DNA of 7,031 nt from Candidatus Dormiibacter sp. (GTDB taxonomy: Bacteria; Chloroflexota; Dormibacteria; UBA8260): NCBI GenBank assembly GCA_025450495.1, contig JANWHI010000131.1, forward strand, positions 1 to 7,031. The letters run 5' to 3'. Numbering within the stretch: position 1 is the stretch's first letter; each line of letters starts with the position of its first letter. The translations under genes and the position numbers were made by a program. Positions 6,244-7,031 of the stretch are shown one piece after another. The notes beneath the pieces were generated by a model, which saw only the letters and a program-made list of their open reading frames with translations, was not told where the DNA came from and made no database searches.

Positions 6244-6672
6244 TCAGCGCCGGCCGGAGCCCGCGCCGACCTGGGCGCGTTCGTCGGCCTTGGGCTCGGG
6301 TGACGGCTGGCGCGGCTGCGGCACCACGACGCGTGGCGTGGACATGGGCGACGGGCCGGGCGGAGCGGCGGGACCGGGCCGGCGGTCGTCGTCGTCCCCC
6401 TCGTTCTCGTCCGAGCTGGCGGCGGTCAGGTAGAACGCGGAGAGCGAGCCGAGGAACAGGGAGAGGGTCAGCGCCATCGGCACGGTCAGGAAGAGGTCCA
6501 CCTTGCCCTGCATGCCGATGAAGGCGAGGATCAGGAACGTGACGACCACGGTGGCCGCCGGAACCACCCACACCCAGAGCGTGCGGTCGTCGCGCTTGGC
6601 CCCGAGCCGGTGCTCGAGACGGCGCAGCGCCGGCGGCAGCCAGCCGAAGAGTCCGCGGCCAGGCTGTTCCAC
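6244..6672 (-). CDS. Two-helix membrane protein with acidic and proline-rich tail, unknown function
   Basis: I do not recognise this 142-residue protein. It has an amphipathic, basic N-terminus (1-30), two hydrophobic helices at about 32-53 and 59-84 joined by a short loop (MQGKVD), an acidic stretch (DENEGDDDD, 88-96), then a proline- and arginine-rich tail to the end. The likely topology has both ends in the cytoplasm. Two close helices with a disordered tail suit a small membrane adaptor or accessory subunit, but nothing identifies a partner. The GTG at 6672 follows a TACGAT box by 6 nt, consistent with a leaderless start; a GGGAG further upstream is 12 nt away. An ATG at 6680 belongs to another frame that lacks membrane helices. 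Its stop is 20 nt from the convergent esterase stop. Confidence 0.75.
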   Translation of the reverse strand: MEQPGRGLFGWLPPALRRLEHRLGAKRDDRTLWVWVVPAATVVVTFLILAFIGMQGKVDLFLTVPMALTLSLFLGSLSAFYLTAASSDENEGDDDDRRPGPAAPPGPSPMSTPRVVVPQPRQPSPEPKADERAQVGAGSGRR

Positions 6673-6678
6673 GACCCC

Positions 6679-6684
6679 ATCGTA
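6679..6684 (-). promoter_or_regulatory. Putative -10 element for the two-helix protein gene
   Basis: The minus strand reads TACGAT, then 6 nt, then the GTG at 6672. This fits a leaderless promoter. No convincing -35 is seen. Confidence 0.4.
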
Positions 6685-6746
6685 CTCCCGAATATCCAGT
6701 GGCCAGATCGGTCAGGAATCGAGAAGCGCCGTGGACGAGCGGTACC

Positions 6747-6752
6747 TAGCAT
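6747..6752 (+). promoter_or_regulatory. Putative -10 element for the VOC gene
   Basis: TAGCAT predicts transcription starting near 6758-6760. That is either leaderless from the in-frame ATG at 6760, or a leader of about 30 nt carrying the Shine-Dalgarno for the ATG at 6790. Confidence 0.35.
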
Positions 6753-6779
6753 GGCCTGCATGGACAACAACACCACGAC

Positions 6780-6784
6780 AGGAG
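6780..6784 (+). promoter_or_regulatory. Ribosome binding site of the VOC gene
   Basis: AGGAG sits 5 nt before the ATG at 6790. It favours that start over the in-frame ATGs at 6751 and 6760. Confidence 0.65.
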
Positions 6785-6789
6785 TGACC

Positions 6790-7031
6790 ATGACCGCCTC
6801 TTCCGCCACGCAGGGAATCAAGACCGTTCTGCATCCCATCTCCGACCTGGCCAAGGCCAAGCCGCTGTACGCGGCGCTGCTCGGCGTCGAGCCACAGGCC
6901 GACTCGCCCTACTACGTCGGCTTCGAGGCCGCGGGCCAGCAGATCGGGCTGGTGCCAGGCGGTGGGCCGCAGGCGATGAGCTCACCGGTGGCCTACTGGC
7001 ACGTGGCCGACATCGAGGCCAAGCTGGCCGA
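6790..7031 (+). CDS. VOC-family (glyoxalase/bleomycin-resistance-like) protein, cut by window end
   Basis: Only the first 80 residues are present. The pattern TVLHPISDLAKAKPLYAALLGVEP (residues 12-35) is the opening beta-alpha unit of a vicinal-oxygen-chelate domain, with His15 as a candidate metal ligand. YYVGFEAAGQQIGLVPGG gives the next strands, and SPVAYWHVADIEA begins the second half of the fold. Single-domain members of about 120-130 residues include glyoxalases, dioxygenase-like and antibiotic-binding proteins; this subtype is usually annotated only as a VOC protein, so no reaction is assigned. The ATG at 6790 has a good Shine-Dalgarno. In-frame ATGs at 6751 and 6760 would add 13 or 10 residues of asparagine- and threonine-rich sequence that is not part of the fold. 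Confidence 0.88.
   Translation, partial: MTASSATQGIKTVLHPISDLAKAKPLYAALLGVEPQADSPYYVGFEAAGQQIGLVPGGGPQAMSSPVAYWHVADIEAKLA

Overview
The window is high-GC DNA from a bacterium of actinobacterial type; Chloroflexota/Dormibacterota-like lineages are equally possible. The evidence is base composition, frequent GTG starts, TGA at all eight visible stop codons, a GabD1-type dehydrogenase and what look like many leaderless genes. The lineage is an inference. Coding density is very high, and I see no RNA gene, CRISPR array, insertion sequence or phage gene.

Layout. (1) 17-784, minus: an EamA-type drug/metabolite transporter that stops about two membrane helices early. (2) A short divergent promoter region, 785-865. 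(3) A plus-strand pair, 866-3267: a GabD1-like succinate-semialdehyde dehydrogenase and a secreted NodB-type polysaccharide deacetylase, joined by a 4-nt stop/start overlap. (4) A minus-strand pair read from about 4240-4282 down to 3271: a HAD-IB phosphatase followed by a 62-residue four-cysteine protein that is easily missed. (5) A plus-strand pair, 4248-6223: a PrmC/HemK-like methyltransferase whose NPPY motif reads HPPY, and a cytoplasmic esterase-D-like hydrolase, again with a 4-nt overlap. (6) 6244-6672, minus: a two-helix membrane protein of unknown function. (7) From 6790: a VOC-family protein cut by the window end.

The genes do not form one obvious pathway. They look like ordinary chromosomal housekeeping and accessory metabolism packed as short units, and I do not see a convincing new multi-gene system. 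The points most worth a second look are the regulatory architecture (TANNNT -10 boxes 6-8 nt before start codons at five of six non-coupled genes, including two divergent genes whose 5' ends may overlap), the HPPY methyltransferase, the small cysteine protein and the shortened transporter.
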